Source: Omnitrophica bacterium GWA2_41_15 (GTDB taxonomy: Bacteria > Omnitrophota > Gorgyraeia > Gygaellales > Profunditerraquicolaceae). From it: a DNA stretch of 35,493 nt. Shown here piece after piece: positions 15,009 to 23,866 of this stretch. The notes under the pieces were generated by a model that did no database searches, was not told the origin of the DNA, and saw nothing but the letters and a program-made list of their open reading frames with translations. The stretch is taken from assembly GCA_919901915.1 (NCBI GenBank), contig CAKKQB010000041.1, positions 1 through 35,493 on the forward strand. Direction: 5' to 3'. The stretch's first letter is position 1. Each line of letters opens with the position of its first letter. A program made the position numbers and the translations under genes.

Positions 15009-17861
15009 CTATTTATTATTCAATGCCTTTCTTAAAAACTCCCCCGTATAAGACTTATCTGCTTTAATTAATTCCTCTGGGCTTCCGCAAGCTATTACTT
15101 CTCCCCCTCTATTTCCGCCTTCAGGGCCTAGGTCAATTATATAATCAGCGCACTTTATTACTTCTAAGTTATGCTCAATTACCACTACTGTATTAGCCTT
15201 ATCCACCAGCCTCTGGAGCGCAGAAAGAAGCTTTGCCACATCGGCAAAATGCAGGCCTGTGGTTGGCTCATCCAAGATATAAAGAGTATTTCCTGTTGAA
15301 CGCAGGCTTAATTCAGCTGAAAGTTTAATACGCTGTGCTTCTCCGCCGGATAAAGTAACCGCGCTTTGGCCAAGCTGTATATAACCTAAACCCACATCAT
15401 TAAGAAATCCAAGTATATTTTTTATTTTTGGAATGCTGGAGAATAGCTCCAGCCCTTCTTCCACGGTCATCTCCAAAACATCCGCGATAGACCGGCCCTT
15501 ATATTTTACCTCTAATGTCCCTTCATTAAACCGGCGGCCTTTGCACACATCGCATTTCACGTAAACATCCGGCAAAAAATGCATCTCAATTCTTTTTATA
15601 CCGTTACCCCCGCACGCTTCGCAACGGCCTCCCTTAACGTTAAAAGAAAACCTCCCCGGTTTATATCCGGCCGCGCGCGCTTGAGGAAGCGAGCTGAATA
15701 AATCCCTTATATAGTTATAGGCGCCGGCGTATGTAGCTGGATTTGAACGCGGAGTCCTGCCTATGGGAGACTGGTCAACGATAATAACCTTATCCACGTA
15801 TTCCATTCCATTAATTTTTTTATGGCTCCCGGGCTTTTCCTTGGATTTATATAACTTCCGCGAAAGCGAACGATACAATATCTCATTAATTAATGTAGAC
15901 TTACCTGAACCGGATACTCCCGTAACACAGATAAATGCGCCCAAAGGAAATTGAACATCTATGTTTTTTAGATTATGCTCTCTTGCCCCTATTACCTCTA
16001 AAATTTTTCTCTTTCCTAAGGGCCTTCTTTCCTTAGGCACGTCAATTTTTAATTCTTCGCGAAGATATTTAGCCGTAAGGGAATTAGGGTCTTTTAATAA
16101 ATCATCTTTTTTGCCGGAAAAAATTACTTCTCCTCCATGCCTGCCCGCGCCCGGGCCTAAATCAACCACAAAATCACTAGCCATAATAGTTGACTCATCG
16201 TGCTCCACAACTATCAAGGTGTTTCCTAAATCCCGCAGCGCTATAAGCGTAGAGAGTAATTTGTAATTATCTCTCTGATGCAGCCCGATAGAAGGCTCAT
16301 CCAATACGTACAACACTCCTGTCAGGCCAGAGCCAACCTGTGTCGCTAAACGAATTCTTTGCGCCTCCCCTCCGGAAAGCGTGGAACTTTTTCTGTCCAG
16401 AGTAAGATAATCTAAGCCGACATCGCTGCAAAATTGCAGCCTTTGGATTATTTCTCTTAAAACCTGCTGAACGATTATTTTGGTTTGAGCTGTTAATTCC
16501 AGGGTTTTAAAAAAATGAAGCGCCTCTTTAATGGGCAGGCGCGCTATATCCCATATATTTTTATTATTAACCTTAACAGCCAAACTCTCTTTTTTTAACC
16601 TTGCCCCTTCGCAAACAGGACAAGAAAGGCTTGACAAAAATTTAGATATCTCTTCCTTAAGATACTCGCTGTCTGTTTGACGAAAGAGCCGCTCAAGATG
16701 CGGAATAACGCCTTCAAAGGGTTTACCTCTTACAATAGTTTGAGTCCCATAAAGTATAGCCTCTCGAGCGCTCTCGCTTAATTTTCTAAATGGCGTATCT
16801 AAAGAAAACCCTATTTTATAAGAAGCCTCTTTTATCAACCAACGATAATAAAGAATGTACCCGCGGCCTCCCTTTTTCCATGGCGCCACCGCTCCTTCAT
16901 TTATGGACTTATCCTTATCAGGAATAATCAAGTCAGAATCAAACTCAAATTTCGTGCCTAAACCGTTGCATTCAGGGCAGGCGCCATAAGGAGAATTAAA
17001 AGAAAAAATACGCGGCTCAACCTCCGCGTAACTTATCCCGCATTCCACGCAGGCGTATTGCTCATTAAAAATTAATTCATCGTGCGCCGCGCGTCGTGCG
17101 TGGCTTTGGCTAAAGGAAGCCACACCACTGCCCTCTGACTGATCGCGCGTTTTTAAAATAATAACAACTCCTTTTCCAACCTTAAGCGCTGTTTCAACTG
17201 AATCTGTAAGCCGTTTTTTTATTTCCTGATTAATAATCAGCCTATCTACGACTATTTCTATATTATGAATCTTATATTTATCTAACTTTATTTTCTCCGA
17301 TAGTTCATAAACCTTTCTGTCAACGCGGCAGCGCGCAAAACCCGCTTTTTGAATTTGGGAAAATATTTCCCTATACTGACCTTTTTTCCCCCTGATAAGC
17401 GGCGCTAAAATCTGTATCTTTGTGTTAACAGGTAAATTCATTATTTTTTCTATTATTTCCTGGGAACTCTGCCGCGTTATGGGTTTTGAACATTTATAAC
17501 AATGCGCGGAGCCCGCACGCGCGAAAAAAAGCCTCAAATAATCATAGATTTCTGTCTGTGTAGCTACAGTGGATCGCGGGCTTGCGCCAGCGCCCCTTTG
17601 CTCAATAGCTATTGCCGGAGACAAACCCGCGATATATTCAACATTGGGCTTTTGTAATTGTTCCAAAAATTGACGGGCGTAACTAGAAAGGCTTTCCACA
17701 AAACGACGCTGACTTTCCGCGTATATCGTATCAAAGGCAAGGCTGGATTTACCCGAACCGGATAAACCGGTAACAGTAATAAGCTTATTGCGCGGAAGAC
17801 AGAGGCTTATATTTTTAAGATTATGCTCTCGCGCGCCTCTTATAATAATCGCGTCTTCCAT
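15009..17861 (-). CDS. uvrA: Excinuclease ABC subunit A
   Basis: This 950-residue ABC-type DNA damage sensor belongs to nucleotide excision repair. The first Walker A is GLSGSGKSS at 32-40, followed by the family-typical [13 protein letters not shown]. The second Walker [10 protein letters not shown], is near residue 645. Zinc-finger cysteines are CYKC near 120, CVEC/CPEC near 265-300, and CEAC/CDVC near 735-760. Signature motifs LSGGEAQRI occur twice. Length is close to the usual 940. A stretch at about residues 236-259 ([21 protein letters not shown]) looks repeat-derived and lies just before the CVECG finger. The gene ends 23 bp before the TPR gene. Confidence 0.97.
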   Translation of the reverse strand: MEDAIIIRGAREHNLKNISLCLPRNKLITVTGLSGSGKSSLAFDTIYAESQRRFVESLSSYARQFLEQLQKPNVEYIAGLSPAIAIEQRGAGASPRSTVATQTEIYDYLRLFFARAGSAHCYKCSKPITRQSSQEIIEKIMNLPVNTKIQILAPLIRGKKGQYREIFSQIQKAGFARCRVDRKVYELSEKIKLDKYKIHNIEIVVDRLIINQEIKKRLTDSVETALKVGKGVVIILKTRDQSEGSGVASFSQSHARRAAHDELIFNEQYACVECGISYAEVEPRIFSFNSPYGACPECNGLGTKFEFDSDLIIPDKDKSINEGAVAPWKKGGRGYILYYRWLIKEASYKIGFSLDTPFRKLSESAREAILYGTQTIVRGKPFEGVIPHLERLFRQTDSEYLKEEISKFLSSLSCPVCEGARLKKESLAVKVNNKNIWDIARLPIKEALHFFKTLELTAQTKIIVQQVLREIIQRLQFCSDVGLDYLTLDRKSSTLSGGEAQRIRLATQVGSGLTGVLYVLDEPSIGLHQRDNYKLLSTLIALRDLGNTLIVVEHDESTIMASDFVVDLGPGAGRHGGEVIFSGKKDDLLKDPNSLTAKYLREELKIDVPKERRPLGKRKILEVIGAREHNLKNIDVQFPLGAFICVTGVSGSGKSTLINEILYRSLSRKLYKSKEKPGSHKKINGMEYVDKVIIVDQSPIGRTPRSNPATYAGAYNYIRDLFSSLPQARAAGYKPGRFSFNVKGGRCEACGGNGIKRIEMHFLPDVYVKCDVCKGRRFNEGTLEVKYKGRSIADVLEMTVEEGLELFSSIPKIKNILGFLNDVGLGYIQLGQSAVTLSGGEAQRIKLSAELSLRSTGNTLYILDEPTTGLHFADVAKLLSALQRLVDKANTVVVIEHNLEVIKCADYIIDLGPEGGNRGGEVIACGSPEELIKADKSYTGEFLRKALNNK
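17085..17155. repeat. Palindromic insertion inside uvrA
   Basis: Contains GTGGCTT-TGGCTAAAGG-AAGCCAC, a 7-bp stem, flanked by GTCGTGCG-type units like those at 18540-18600. It is read in frame as about 24 extra residues of UvrA. Confidence 0.5.
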
Positions 17862-17913
17862 TATTTAACCCGCCAATTCATCTCAAGAGATTGTTGCAAA
17901 ACACTCTAAAAAT

Positions 17914-18180
17914 GTGGTTCTTTCGTGTTTAAGGTAGTAAGGAGTGACAATTATCAAATAATGAAAGTTTCTGTTTGCGCGCAATTAGAAATTTTTTTGC
18001 CATAAGCGCGCAAGGATTTACGACGAGTTGAAGCGCTTCTTTCTTACGTAAGTCGCTGCGGAAACGAGGAGTAAACCGTAGCGCACGGCAAAAAATTTCG
18101 TGCGCAAACAGAAACTTTCGTTATCCTGTTGCTTATCAAAGAGTTAGGGATATTTCTTAACCTTAAATACGAATGATCCT
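17914..18180. mobile_element. Nested foldback element in the gap after the small-protein gene
   Basis: The outer ends GGTTCTTTCGTGTTTAAGG (from 17914) and CCTTAAATACGAATGATCC (ending 18180) are imperfect inverted repeats. Inside, 17963-18119 is a second long imperfect palindrome whose arms begin GAAAGTTTCTGTTTGCGC and continue through AAATTTTTTTGCC and GCGC. It fills most of the 397-bp gap between uvrA and the small-protein gene. No open frame of note was seen. Confidence 0.72.
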
Positions 18181-18194
18181 TATTTATTCCATCA

Positions 18195-18240
18195 TCAAAA
18201 AAAGTTGCGGAGGCCAAGAAATTTTCTTAACCTCCGCGGA
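18195..18240 (-). terminator. Rho-independent terminator after the small two-repeat gene
   Basis: On the minus strand GCGGAGG and CCTCCGC (18231-18237 and 18207-18213) form a GC-rich stem extended by AAG/CTT, followed by a CTTTTTTT run. It closes the transcript that includes the gene ending at 18259. Confidence 0.85.
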
Positions 18241-18258
18241 CTTTTTAACGTAAAACTA

Positions 18259-18498
18259 TTACTTCTTCTTTTTCTTTCCGCCTCTCTTCATTTTAGCGCG
18301 GGAAACGTCGCCTTTCTTGTCCAAGAAATAAAGATAACCATCTGCTCTCTCGACACCGCATTTGTTTACCTTTTTGGGGCTACCGCCTTTTTGTTTACCT
18401 CTTGCCATTTTAGCGCAGGAAACATCACCCTGCTTATCAATGTAATAAAGGTAACCCTTTTCTCTCTTGATGCCCAACTTTACTATAGTCTCTGCCAT
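18259..18498 (-). CDS. Small basic protein with two GYLY(Y/F)xDKxGDVSxAKM repeats
   Basis: This 79-residue protein is built of two similar units of about 30 residues: KREKGYLYYIDKQGDVSCAKMARG and, 35 residues later, ERADGYLYFLDKKGDVSRAKMKRG. Each is basic and predicted to form a short beta-hairpin. The C-terminus is a lysine run. There is no signal peptide. The ATG at 18498 is chosen because GGGGGTGAG lies at the right spacing; the longer frame to 18585 runs through repeat DNA. The charge suggests nucleic-acid binding, but the function is unknown and I do not recognise a named family. It has its own terminator. Confidence 0.72.
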   Translation of the reverse strand: MAETIVKLGIKREKGYLYYIDKQGDVSCAKMARGKQKGGSPKKVNKCGVERADGYLYFLDKKGDVSRAKMKRGGKKKKK

Positions 18499-18535
18499 AT
18501 TGTTCTCACCCCCTTTCCATAATTCGTGAATCATC

Positions 18536-18612
18536 TCTCGTGAAACGCGAAACGTCGTGCGTATTGCGTCATGCGTCGTGCGCAATACGCTTCACGCTTC
18601 ACGAGATACGAA
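18536..18612. repeat. GTCGTGCG / CGTGAA repeat array
   Basis: Units of CGTGAAACG, GTCGTGCG and inverted GCGCAATACGC and TTCACGCTTCACG form a foldable array that fills the gap between nadX and the small-protein gene, ending just before the latter's ribosome binding site. Confidence 0.6.
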
Positions 18613-18619
18613 CGACAAC

Positions 18620-19441
18620 CTACGTTCCAATTTTAATCGGCTCTAAAATTTGTTTTAAAGCCGCCACCGCGGATAAAACCGCTAAATAACTAGTCTTAGG
18701 ATTATCCGGATGCAAAACATTTTCTACGCGGCTAAATATATTGCCTGCTTCTGCCTCCACCTGAATTTCGTGAACATTCTTTTTCGCAAATGGAGAGGCA
18801 ATAATTTTTACCCTTGTCTTATCCATGCCTATCCCAGCCATACTTAATACCGCGGCAACATTTATATTTTGAGGGAAATACTTTACTGCCTGCTTAGCGC
18901 AACCGAAAAATAAAATCTTATCTTTCTTAAGATTGTTTAAATGTATCCCCTGCTTCTCTACATACTCTACGCCTTTAAAAGAAACCGGATTTTTTACCGT
19001 GGTAAGAGTCACCTTCTTAATCTTTCCTATACCAGACGCCTTTATCGCGTCAATTCCGCAAATAGCTCCACTTGGAATATAAGCCTTTGTTTTATGCTTC
19101 TTCGCCAACTCAAATAACTTTTCCGCGTGAGCCACTACTCCGCCCACGCTCATAACCATAAGCAAACGGCCCATTTTCAAAACATGCCGCGCAATCTCCC
19201 AAGAAACCTTAGCCGAAGCAGCTTCAATTACCAAATCTGATCTGTCAATCAACTGTATTAATCCGGAAACTGCCAAACTTTTACCTTGAGAAACTACCCC
19301 TGATAATTTTTTCGACTTTTCAGGAACAATATCATAAAGCGCGGTCAATTGAGCATCTTTCGAAAAATTCTTAACAATTGACCTGGCTAAAGAGCTCCCA
19401 ATCGCGCCGCAACCAACGATTCCGATTCGTAATTTAGACAT
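18620..19441 (-). CDS. nadX: L-aspartate dehydrogenase
   Basis: This 273-residue enzyme oxidises L-aspartate to iminoaspartate, which NadA converts to quinolinate for NAD synthesis. An N-terminal Rossmann motif GIVGCGAIGSSLAR (about 6-19) binds the dinucleotide. The middle has VGGVVAH and YIPSGAICGIDAIKA. The C-terminal catalytic half has the family-typical NINVAAVLSMAGIG, HEIQVEAEAGNIF and NPKTSYLAVLSAVA. It replaces the oxygen-dependent NadB, which suits an anaerobe. No ribosome binding site is clear before the ATG. It ends the biosynthetic run; nadA and nadC are not in the window. Confidence 0.93.
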   Translation of the reverse strand: MSKLRIGIVGCGAIGSSLARSIVKNFSKDAQLTALYDIVPEKSKKLSGVVSQGKSLAVSGLIQLIDRSDLVIEAASAKVSWEIARHVLKMGRLLMVMSVGGVVAHAEKLFELAKKHKTKAYIPSGAICGIDAIKASGIGKIKKVTLTTVKNPVSFKGVEYVEKQGIHLNNLKKDKILFFGCAKQAVKYFPQNINVAAVLSMAGIGMDKTRVKIIASPFAKKNVHEIQVEAEAGNIFSRVENVLHPDNPKTSYLAVLSAVAALKQILEPIKIGT

Positions 19442-19464
19442 ATATTTGTCATTAATAGTATTAA

Positions 19465-19648
19465 TTTAGCTCTTGGAAGTATCCGTCAGTGTCATTGCGA
19501 GCGAAGCGAAGCCAGCGACCTTGTCGCTAGGCAGGCAATCTTTTTAACATTTTCCGTCGTAAATAAGATTGCCACGGGCTGATAAATCAGCCCTCGCAAT
19601 GACACGATAGGGATTACGACACAGCCCAAATGACATGAACGCTTCCAA
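19465..19648. mobile_element. Nested inverted-repeat element between panC and nadX
   Basis: The outer arms are TTTAGCTCTTGGAAG (19465) and CTTCCAAAAACTAAA (ending 19654 region), imperfect inverted repeats. The inner arms are GTGTCATTGCGAG (from 19490) and CTCGCAATGACAC (ending near 19603). Between inner and outer right arms lies TTACGACACAGCCC, the same TGTGTCGTAAT module as at 7822 and 1791. Inside is AGGCAGGCAATC-type sequence. No coding capacity. Confidence 0.65.
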
Positions 19649-19672
19649 AAACTAAACTGTTATGTAATATCA

Positions 19673-20524
19673 TTAACGCCTATTTTGTATTACCATATTA
19701 TCAATCAACCTAGTCCTGCCAATCCACACTGCCAACGCGATTAAGCAATTATTCGTAACCCTCTTAACTGACTTAAGCGTATCCGCCTCAACTATTGCTA
19801 TATAATCTATCTTTGCCGTCTTTTTCGTTTTTATTAACCGCTTCATTAAACACAAGATTTTATCCGCGTCTTTTGTGCCTGCGCTTATTAAATTCCGGGC
19901 AGCGCTTAAAGCCTGTGATAAAATCAAGGCGTCGACCCTTTCCTCTTTATTTAGATAAAGATTCCTGGAGCTTAAGGCAAGGCCGTCTTTTTCGCGAACA
20001 ACAGGCATAACCTTTATTCTAACCGGAATATTTAAATCCTCAACCATCCTTTTTATTATTACTGCCTGTTGAGCGTCCTTTGCTCCAAAATAAGCGGTAG
20101 AGGGCTGTAAAATATTAAAAAGTTTTAACACAACAGTTGCTACCCCTTCAAAATGGCCGGGCCGGGATTTACCGCAAAGAACATCACTCAATTCTTCCAC
20201 AACAGCATATGTCTTAAAACCTTCTTGATACATCTCTTTGGCTTTTGGCAAAAAAACAAAATCAACGCTTTCTTTGCGGCAGAAACCAAAATCTTTTTTT
20301 ATTGTCCTGTGGTATCGCCTAAAATCTTCCCCTATTCCGAATTGAATAGGGTTAACAAAAATACTTACCGCCACAATATCGTTTTCTTTTCGCGCCTGAC
20401 GAATAAGCGTCAAATGCCCTTCATGCAATGCCCCCATTGTCGGCACAAAACCAATTGTTTTATCTTCGCGCCTTAAGCCTCGCGCAATCCAAAACATTTC
20501 TTCTATATCATTGATAACTCTCAT
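19673..20524 (-). CDS. panC: Pantothenate synthetase
   Basis: This enzyme condenses pantoate and beta-alanine with ATP to give pantothenate, the coenzyme A precursor. Motifs are GFVPTMGALHEGHLTLIRQAR (with the HxGH nucleotide-binding signature), SIFVNPIQFG, YFGAKDAQQ and LSSRNLYL, all intact. The ATG at 20524 gives 283 residues, the usual family length; an upstream in-frame TTG would add only three. It starts 16 bp after folK. Partner genes panB and panD are not in the window. Confidence 0.95.
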   Translation of the reverse strand: MRVINDIEEMFWIARGLRREDKTIGFVPTMGALHEGHLTLIRQARKENDIVAVSIFVNPIQFGIGEDFRRYHRTIKKDFGFCRKESVDFVFLPKAKEMYQEGFKTYAVVEELSDVLCGKSRPGHFEGVATVVLKLFNILQPSTAYFGAKDAQQAVIIKRMVEDLNIPVRIKVMPVVREKDGLALSSRNLYLNKEERVDALILSQALSAARNLISAGTKDADKILCLMKRLIKTKKTAKIDYIAIVEADTLKSVKRVTNNCLIALAVWIGRTRLIDNMVIQNRR

Positions 20525-20540
20525 AATACGCAATAATTAC

Positions 20541-20942
20541 TTACAAAATTTCCATCAACGGCTTCATCACAAAATCACGCTGAAAAATCTTTGAATGCGG
20601 CACCTTAAAATTTTTTGTCTTTATAATTTTATTTCCGTAAAATAAAATATCTAAATCAATTGTCCTTGGGCCATAACGGACACTTTTTTCCCTCCCAAGC
20701 TCTTTTTCAATAATTTTAAGCTTTTTTAAAAAAATAACAGCTGGAATACTTGTTTCGGCTTTCAAGGCAGCATTTAAAAATTTTGACTGTCCGGACGGGC
20801 CGCCCACCGGCATTGTTTCAATTATTCTAGATAATTTAATTACTTTTGTATTTTTTAACGCGTTAATTTTCCCTAAAGCCAGCCTTATATTTTTTCTTCT
20901 ATCTCCTAAATTCGAACCGACACCCAAATAACAAATTACCAT
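20541..20942 (-). CDS. folK: 6-hydroxymethyl-7,8-dihydropterin pyrophosphokinase
   Basis: This enzyme transfers pyrophosphate from ATP to 6-hydroxymethyl-dihydropterin in folate synthesis. At 133 residues it is somewhat shorter than the usual 155-160 but contains the signature motifs: YLGVGSNLGDRRKNI at the start, FLNAAL, and RYGPRTIDLDILFYG with the metal-binding DLD. The C-terminal PHSKIFQRDFVMKPLMEI is family-typical. It begins just after the dapL stop, with no clear ribosome binding site, so coupling to dapL translation is likely. folP and folB are not adjacent. Confidence 0.93.
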   Translation of the reverse strand: MVICYLGVGSNLGDRRKNIRLALGKINALKNTKVIKLSRIIETMPVGGPSGQSKFLNAALKAETSIPAVIFLKKLKIIEKELGREKSVRYGPRTIDLDILFYGNKIIKTKNFKVPHSKIFQRDFVMKPLMEIL

Positions 20943-20943
20943 T

Positions 20944-22104
20944 TTACATTATCTTTTTTAAACGCTCAAGCGCCGTACTGATTCTTTCTTTAGGCACAGT
21001 AAGCGCCATACGGATATAGCCCTCTCCGTATTTACCAAAACCTACTCCGGGAGTAACTATGATATCCGCTTTTTCTAAAAGAAAATCGGCGAATTTTATG
21101 GAATCTTTGCCTTTGGGCGTTTTTATCCAAATATAAAAAGTAGCTTTGGGCGGCCTTACCTGCCAACCCAAAGAATTAAGGCCTTCTATCAGAATATCGC
21201 GCCTTTCCTGATAGAGAGAGCACATATTACTAACGTGCTCCTGATTTCCTTCTAAGGCGGCGATACCGGCTAATTGAATGGCAGAAAATATCCCAGAATC
21301 AACATTAGATTTTACCTTAGCTAACGCCCAAATCAAATCTTTATTGCCACAGGCCCAGCCTACGCGCCAACCAGCCATATTATAGGTTTTAGACAAAGAA
21401 TGGAACTCAATAGCAGTGTCCTTTGCTTCCTTAATTTCCAATATGCTTGACGGCCTATATCCGTCATAGGTCATTTCAGAGTAAGCCAAATCAGAAGCAA
21501 TAATAATTTTATTTTTTCTGGCAAAACCCATTGTCTTTTGATAAAAATCTTTCTCCGCTGTAGCGGAAGTAGGATTATTAGGATAATTAAGATACATCAA
21601 TTTTGCTTTTTTAAGGATATTCAGAGGAATTTTTTTAAGATCGGGCAAAAAATCGTTTTCTGACTCTAGCGGCATAAGATATGGTTTCCCGCCGGCAAGA
21701 ATTGTCCCGCCTTTATAAGGCGGGTAGCATGGATCCGGCACCAAAGAATAATCTCCCGTATTGAGAAACGCGAAAGGAAGATGCGCGATTCCCTCTTTAG
21801 AGCCGATTAAAGGCAAAATTTCGGTTTCCGGATCAAGCTCAACATTAAAACGCTTTTTATACCAATTAGCGATCGCGCGGCGTAAAAGAGGCATTCCCTG
21901 ATCTAACGCGTAATGATGATTAGCAGGGTCATTTGCCGCTTGAGCTAAGACATCAATAATATGTTTTGGCGTAGGCTGATCAGGATCCCCTATCCCAAAA
22001 TCAATAATGTCTCTGCCTTGCGCGCGCGCCTTTCTTTTCGCCTTATCAATCTCTAAAAAAAGATAAGGCGGAAGTAATTGTAACTTTTTAGAAAGTTTAA
22101 ACAT
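20944..22104 (-). CDS. dapL: LL-diaminopimelate aminotransferase
   Basis: This 386-residue class I/II PLP enzyme converts tetrahydrodipicolinate directly to LL-diaminopimelate, bypassing the succinylated or acetylated intermediates. PLP-binding features are YPNNPTSATA, SDLAYSEMTYDG and the Schiff-base lysine in SLSKTYNMAGWRVGWACG (Lys239). C-terminal VTPGVGFGKYGEGYIRMAL is typical of DapL-like enzymes. With dapA, dapB, dapF and lysA adjacent and no dapC/D/E, the context strongly supports DapL over a generic aspartate aminotransferase. A GTTTAGC repeat array precedes it. Confidence 0.88.
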   Translation of the reverse strand: MFKLSKKLQLLPPYLFLEIDKAKRKARAQGRDIIDFGIGDPDQPTPKHIIDVLAQAANDPANHHYALDQGMPLLRRAIANWYKKRFNVELDPETEILPLIGSKEGIAHLPFAFLNTGDYSLVPDPCYPPYKGGTILAGGKPYLMPLESENDFLPDLKKIPLNILKKAKLMYLNYPNNPTSATAEKDFYQKTMGFARKNKIIIASDLAYSEMTYDGYRPSSILEIKEAKDTAIEFHSLSKTYNMAGWRVGWACGNKDLIWALAKVKSNVDSGIFSAIQLAGIAALEGNQEHVSNMCSLYQERRDILIEGLNSLGWQVRPPKATFYIWIKTPKGKDSIKFADFLLEKADIIVTPGVGFGKYGEGYIRMALTVPKERISTALERLKKIM

Positions 22105-22117
22105 ATGTTATTCTTTT

Positions 22118-22180
22118 AGCGTTTAGCGTTTAGCGTTTAGCGTTTAGCGTTTAATTTTTCTATCCGCTCTACGCTATCTT
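22118..22180. repeat. GTTTAGC tandem heptamers with inverted units
   Basis: GTTTAGC is repeated about five times without interruption (22118-22152), then inverted units (TCCGCTCTACGCTATC) follow near 22162-22178, allowing a hairpin. It fills the gap between dapB and dapL and reaches into the dapB 3' end. Confidence 0.8.
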
Positions 22181-22884
22181 AAAACGTCCTGCATTGAATA
22201 TAATCCCGCGGGCTTATCAAAAACCCACTTTGCCGCCTTTAATGCTCCTACGGCAAATAAATCCCGCGAATGCGCCTGATGCTTTATCTCAATGCGTTCA
22301 GAATTACCGCAAAAAATAACCGTATGATCTCCGACAATGTCCCCTAAACGAATAGCATGAATAGGAATTTCTTTCTTAGTTACCCCAATTAAGACTTCAG
22401 CCATTTTCTTGGCTGTGCCGGAAGGCGCGTCTTTTTTAGCCTTATGGTGTGCTTCCGCAATCTCAATGCTATAATCCGGGCCTAATCTTTTGGCAATTTC
22501 CGGCAAAAAATCAAACAAAATATTAACCCCTACAGACATATTTGGAGAAAAAACAACCGGCACGACTTTTGAAATTTCTTCTACTTTTTGTAATTGCGCC
22601 TGGCTTAAACCAGTGGTCCCTAACACAAGCGCTTTTTTATAACGCGCTACATAATCTATATTAGCCTCAAACGCTTCCGCGCAAGTAAAATCAACAAATA
22701 CATCAATCAGAAATATTCCGTCCGGGCTGGAAGAAATCCTAATCTTCCCTAACTCTTTCCCAATTACCGCTGTGCCCTTTTGTTCCAAGGCCAGCATAAT
22801 TTCAAAATCTCTATTCTGCGACGCTAAATCAAATATTCTCCTGCCCATCTTACCACAAACACCAGCAATTCCTAATTTAATCAT
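22174..22884 (-). CDS. dapB: 4-hydroxy-tetrahydrodipicolinate reductase
   Basis: This 236-residue enzyme reduces hydroxy-tetrahydrodipicolinate with NAD(P)H in DAP/lysine synthesis. The N-terminal dinucleotide motif GIAGVCGKMGRRI is near residue 4-16. Catalytic AEAHHKAKKDAPSGTAKKMAE, with the HH pair and substrate-binding lysine, is present, as is FSPNMSVGVNILF. It is slightly shorter than the E. coli enzyme but complete. The ribosome binding site is AAGGAG. It lies between dapA and dapL in pathway order. Confidence 0.96.
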   Translation of the reverse strand: MIKLGIAGVCGKMGRRIFDLASQNRDFEIMLALEQKGTAVIGKELGKIRISSSPDGIFLIDVFVDFTCAEAFEANIDYVARYKKALVLGTTGLSQAQLQKVEEISKVVPVVFSPNMSVGVNILFDFLPEIAKRLGPDYSIEIAEAHHKAKKDAPSGTAKKMAEVLIGVTKKEIPIHAIRLGDIVGDHTVIFCGNSERIEIKHQAHSRDLFAVGALKAAKWVFDKPAGLYSMQDVLR

Positions 22885-22929
22885 CGTAAAACTCCTTAGA
22901 AAATAGGTCTTGACTAAAGTTGAGGTTGA

Positions 22930-22986
22930 ATTTAACTTGACCTTAACCTTGGCCTTAACCTTGGCCTTAACCTTAGCCTTAGCCTT
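22930..22986. repeat. CCTTAACCTTGG tandem array between dapA and dapB
   Basis: A run of 6-bp units (CCTTAA, CCTTGG, CCTTAG), arranged partly as 12-bp repeats, occupies most of the gap between the dapA stop and the dapB start. Short copies of the same unit sit before exbB at 12380-12404. Confidence 0.75.
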
Positions 22987-22987
22987 A

Positions 22988-23866
22988 TCATTTCAATAAT
23001 CCGTATTCCTTTAGCGCCATTTTTAATTTTCCTAAATTCTCTTCGGACATTGCGCACATCGGAAGCCGTAAATCCGGTTTACACATACCAAGCAGTCCCA
23101 TAGCAGTTTTTACCGGTATGGGGTTTGTCTCAATAAACATTAACTTAATTAAAGGCGATAATTTATAATGGATCTCCTGGGCTTTTTTAAAATTGCCTTT
23201 TTCAAAACTACTCACCAAATCCGCCACATCGCGCGGCGCTATATTGGCTACCACAGAAATTACGCCTATTCCGCCGATGCTTAATACCGGCAGTGTCAGG
23301 CTGTCATCCCCAGATATCAACGCGAAATTTTCCGGGCACAACTGCTTTATACGCGACATCTGATCCAAGTTTCCTGAAGCCTCTTTAACTCCAGCTATAT
23401 TTTTACAATTACGCACTAATTTAGCTATGGTTTCCGGCTCAATATTCACGCCGGTCCGGGAAGCAATATTATAAAGAATTATTGGAATATTTACAGATTC
23501 AGCAACTGCCTTAAAATGTTCATACAAACCTTTTTGCGTGGGACGATTATAATAAGGAGACACCTGCAATGACGCGTCCGCGCCGGATTTAGCGGCATGC
23601 ATAGTCAACATTACAGCCTCTTGCGTAGAGTTTGAACCTGTGCCGGCAATAACCAAAATTCTTTTTCTTACCTGCTCAATCGTAACCTGAATTACACGAT
23701 CATGTTCCTGAAAAGATAGCGTCGCGGACTCCCCAGTTGTTCCGCAAGGCACAATTCCAGAGGTACCATTTTTAAGTTGAAAATCGATTAACTTTCTTAA
23801 TATCTTTTCATCAACCTTGCCATTCTTGAATGGCGTTACTATGGCAACCATCGACCCCTTAAACAT
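22988..23866 (-). CDS. dapA: 4-hydroxy-tetrahydrodipicolinate synthase
   Basis: This 292-residue aldolase condenses pyruvate with aspartate semialdehyde, the first committed step to DAP and lysine. It has TIM-barrel motifs IVPCGTTGESATLS, SPYYNRPTQKGLYEHF, LYNIASRTGVN with Tyr132, and the Schiff-base Lys161 in GVKEASGNLDQM. Length matches the family. The ribosome binding site is AAAGGAGAA, and the start overlaps the dapF end by 8 bp, so the two are probably coupled. Confidence 0.97.
   Translation of the reverse strand: MFKGSMVAIVTPFKNGKVDEKILRKLIDFQLKNGTSGIVPCGTTGESATLSFQEHDRVIQVTIEQVRKRILVIAGTGSNSTQEAVMLTMHAAKSGADASLQVSPYYNRPTQKGLYEHFKAVAESVNIPIILYNIASRTGVNIEPETIAKLVRNCKNIAGVKEASGNLDQMSRIKQLCPENFALISGDDSLTLPVLSIGGIGVISVVANIAPRDVADLVSSFEKGNFKKAQEIHYKLSPLIKLMFIETNPIPVKTAMGLLGMCKPDLRLPMCAMSEENLGKLKMALKEYGLLK

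Noticed and set aside
18259-18585. Longer start for the small two-repeat gene
   Set aside because: The extra 29 residues derive from CGTGAA/GTCGTGCG repeats; the ATG at 18498 has a strong ribosome binding site.
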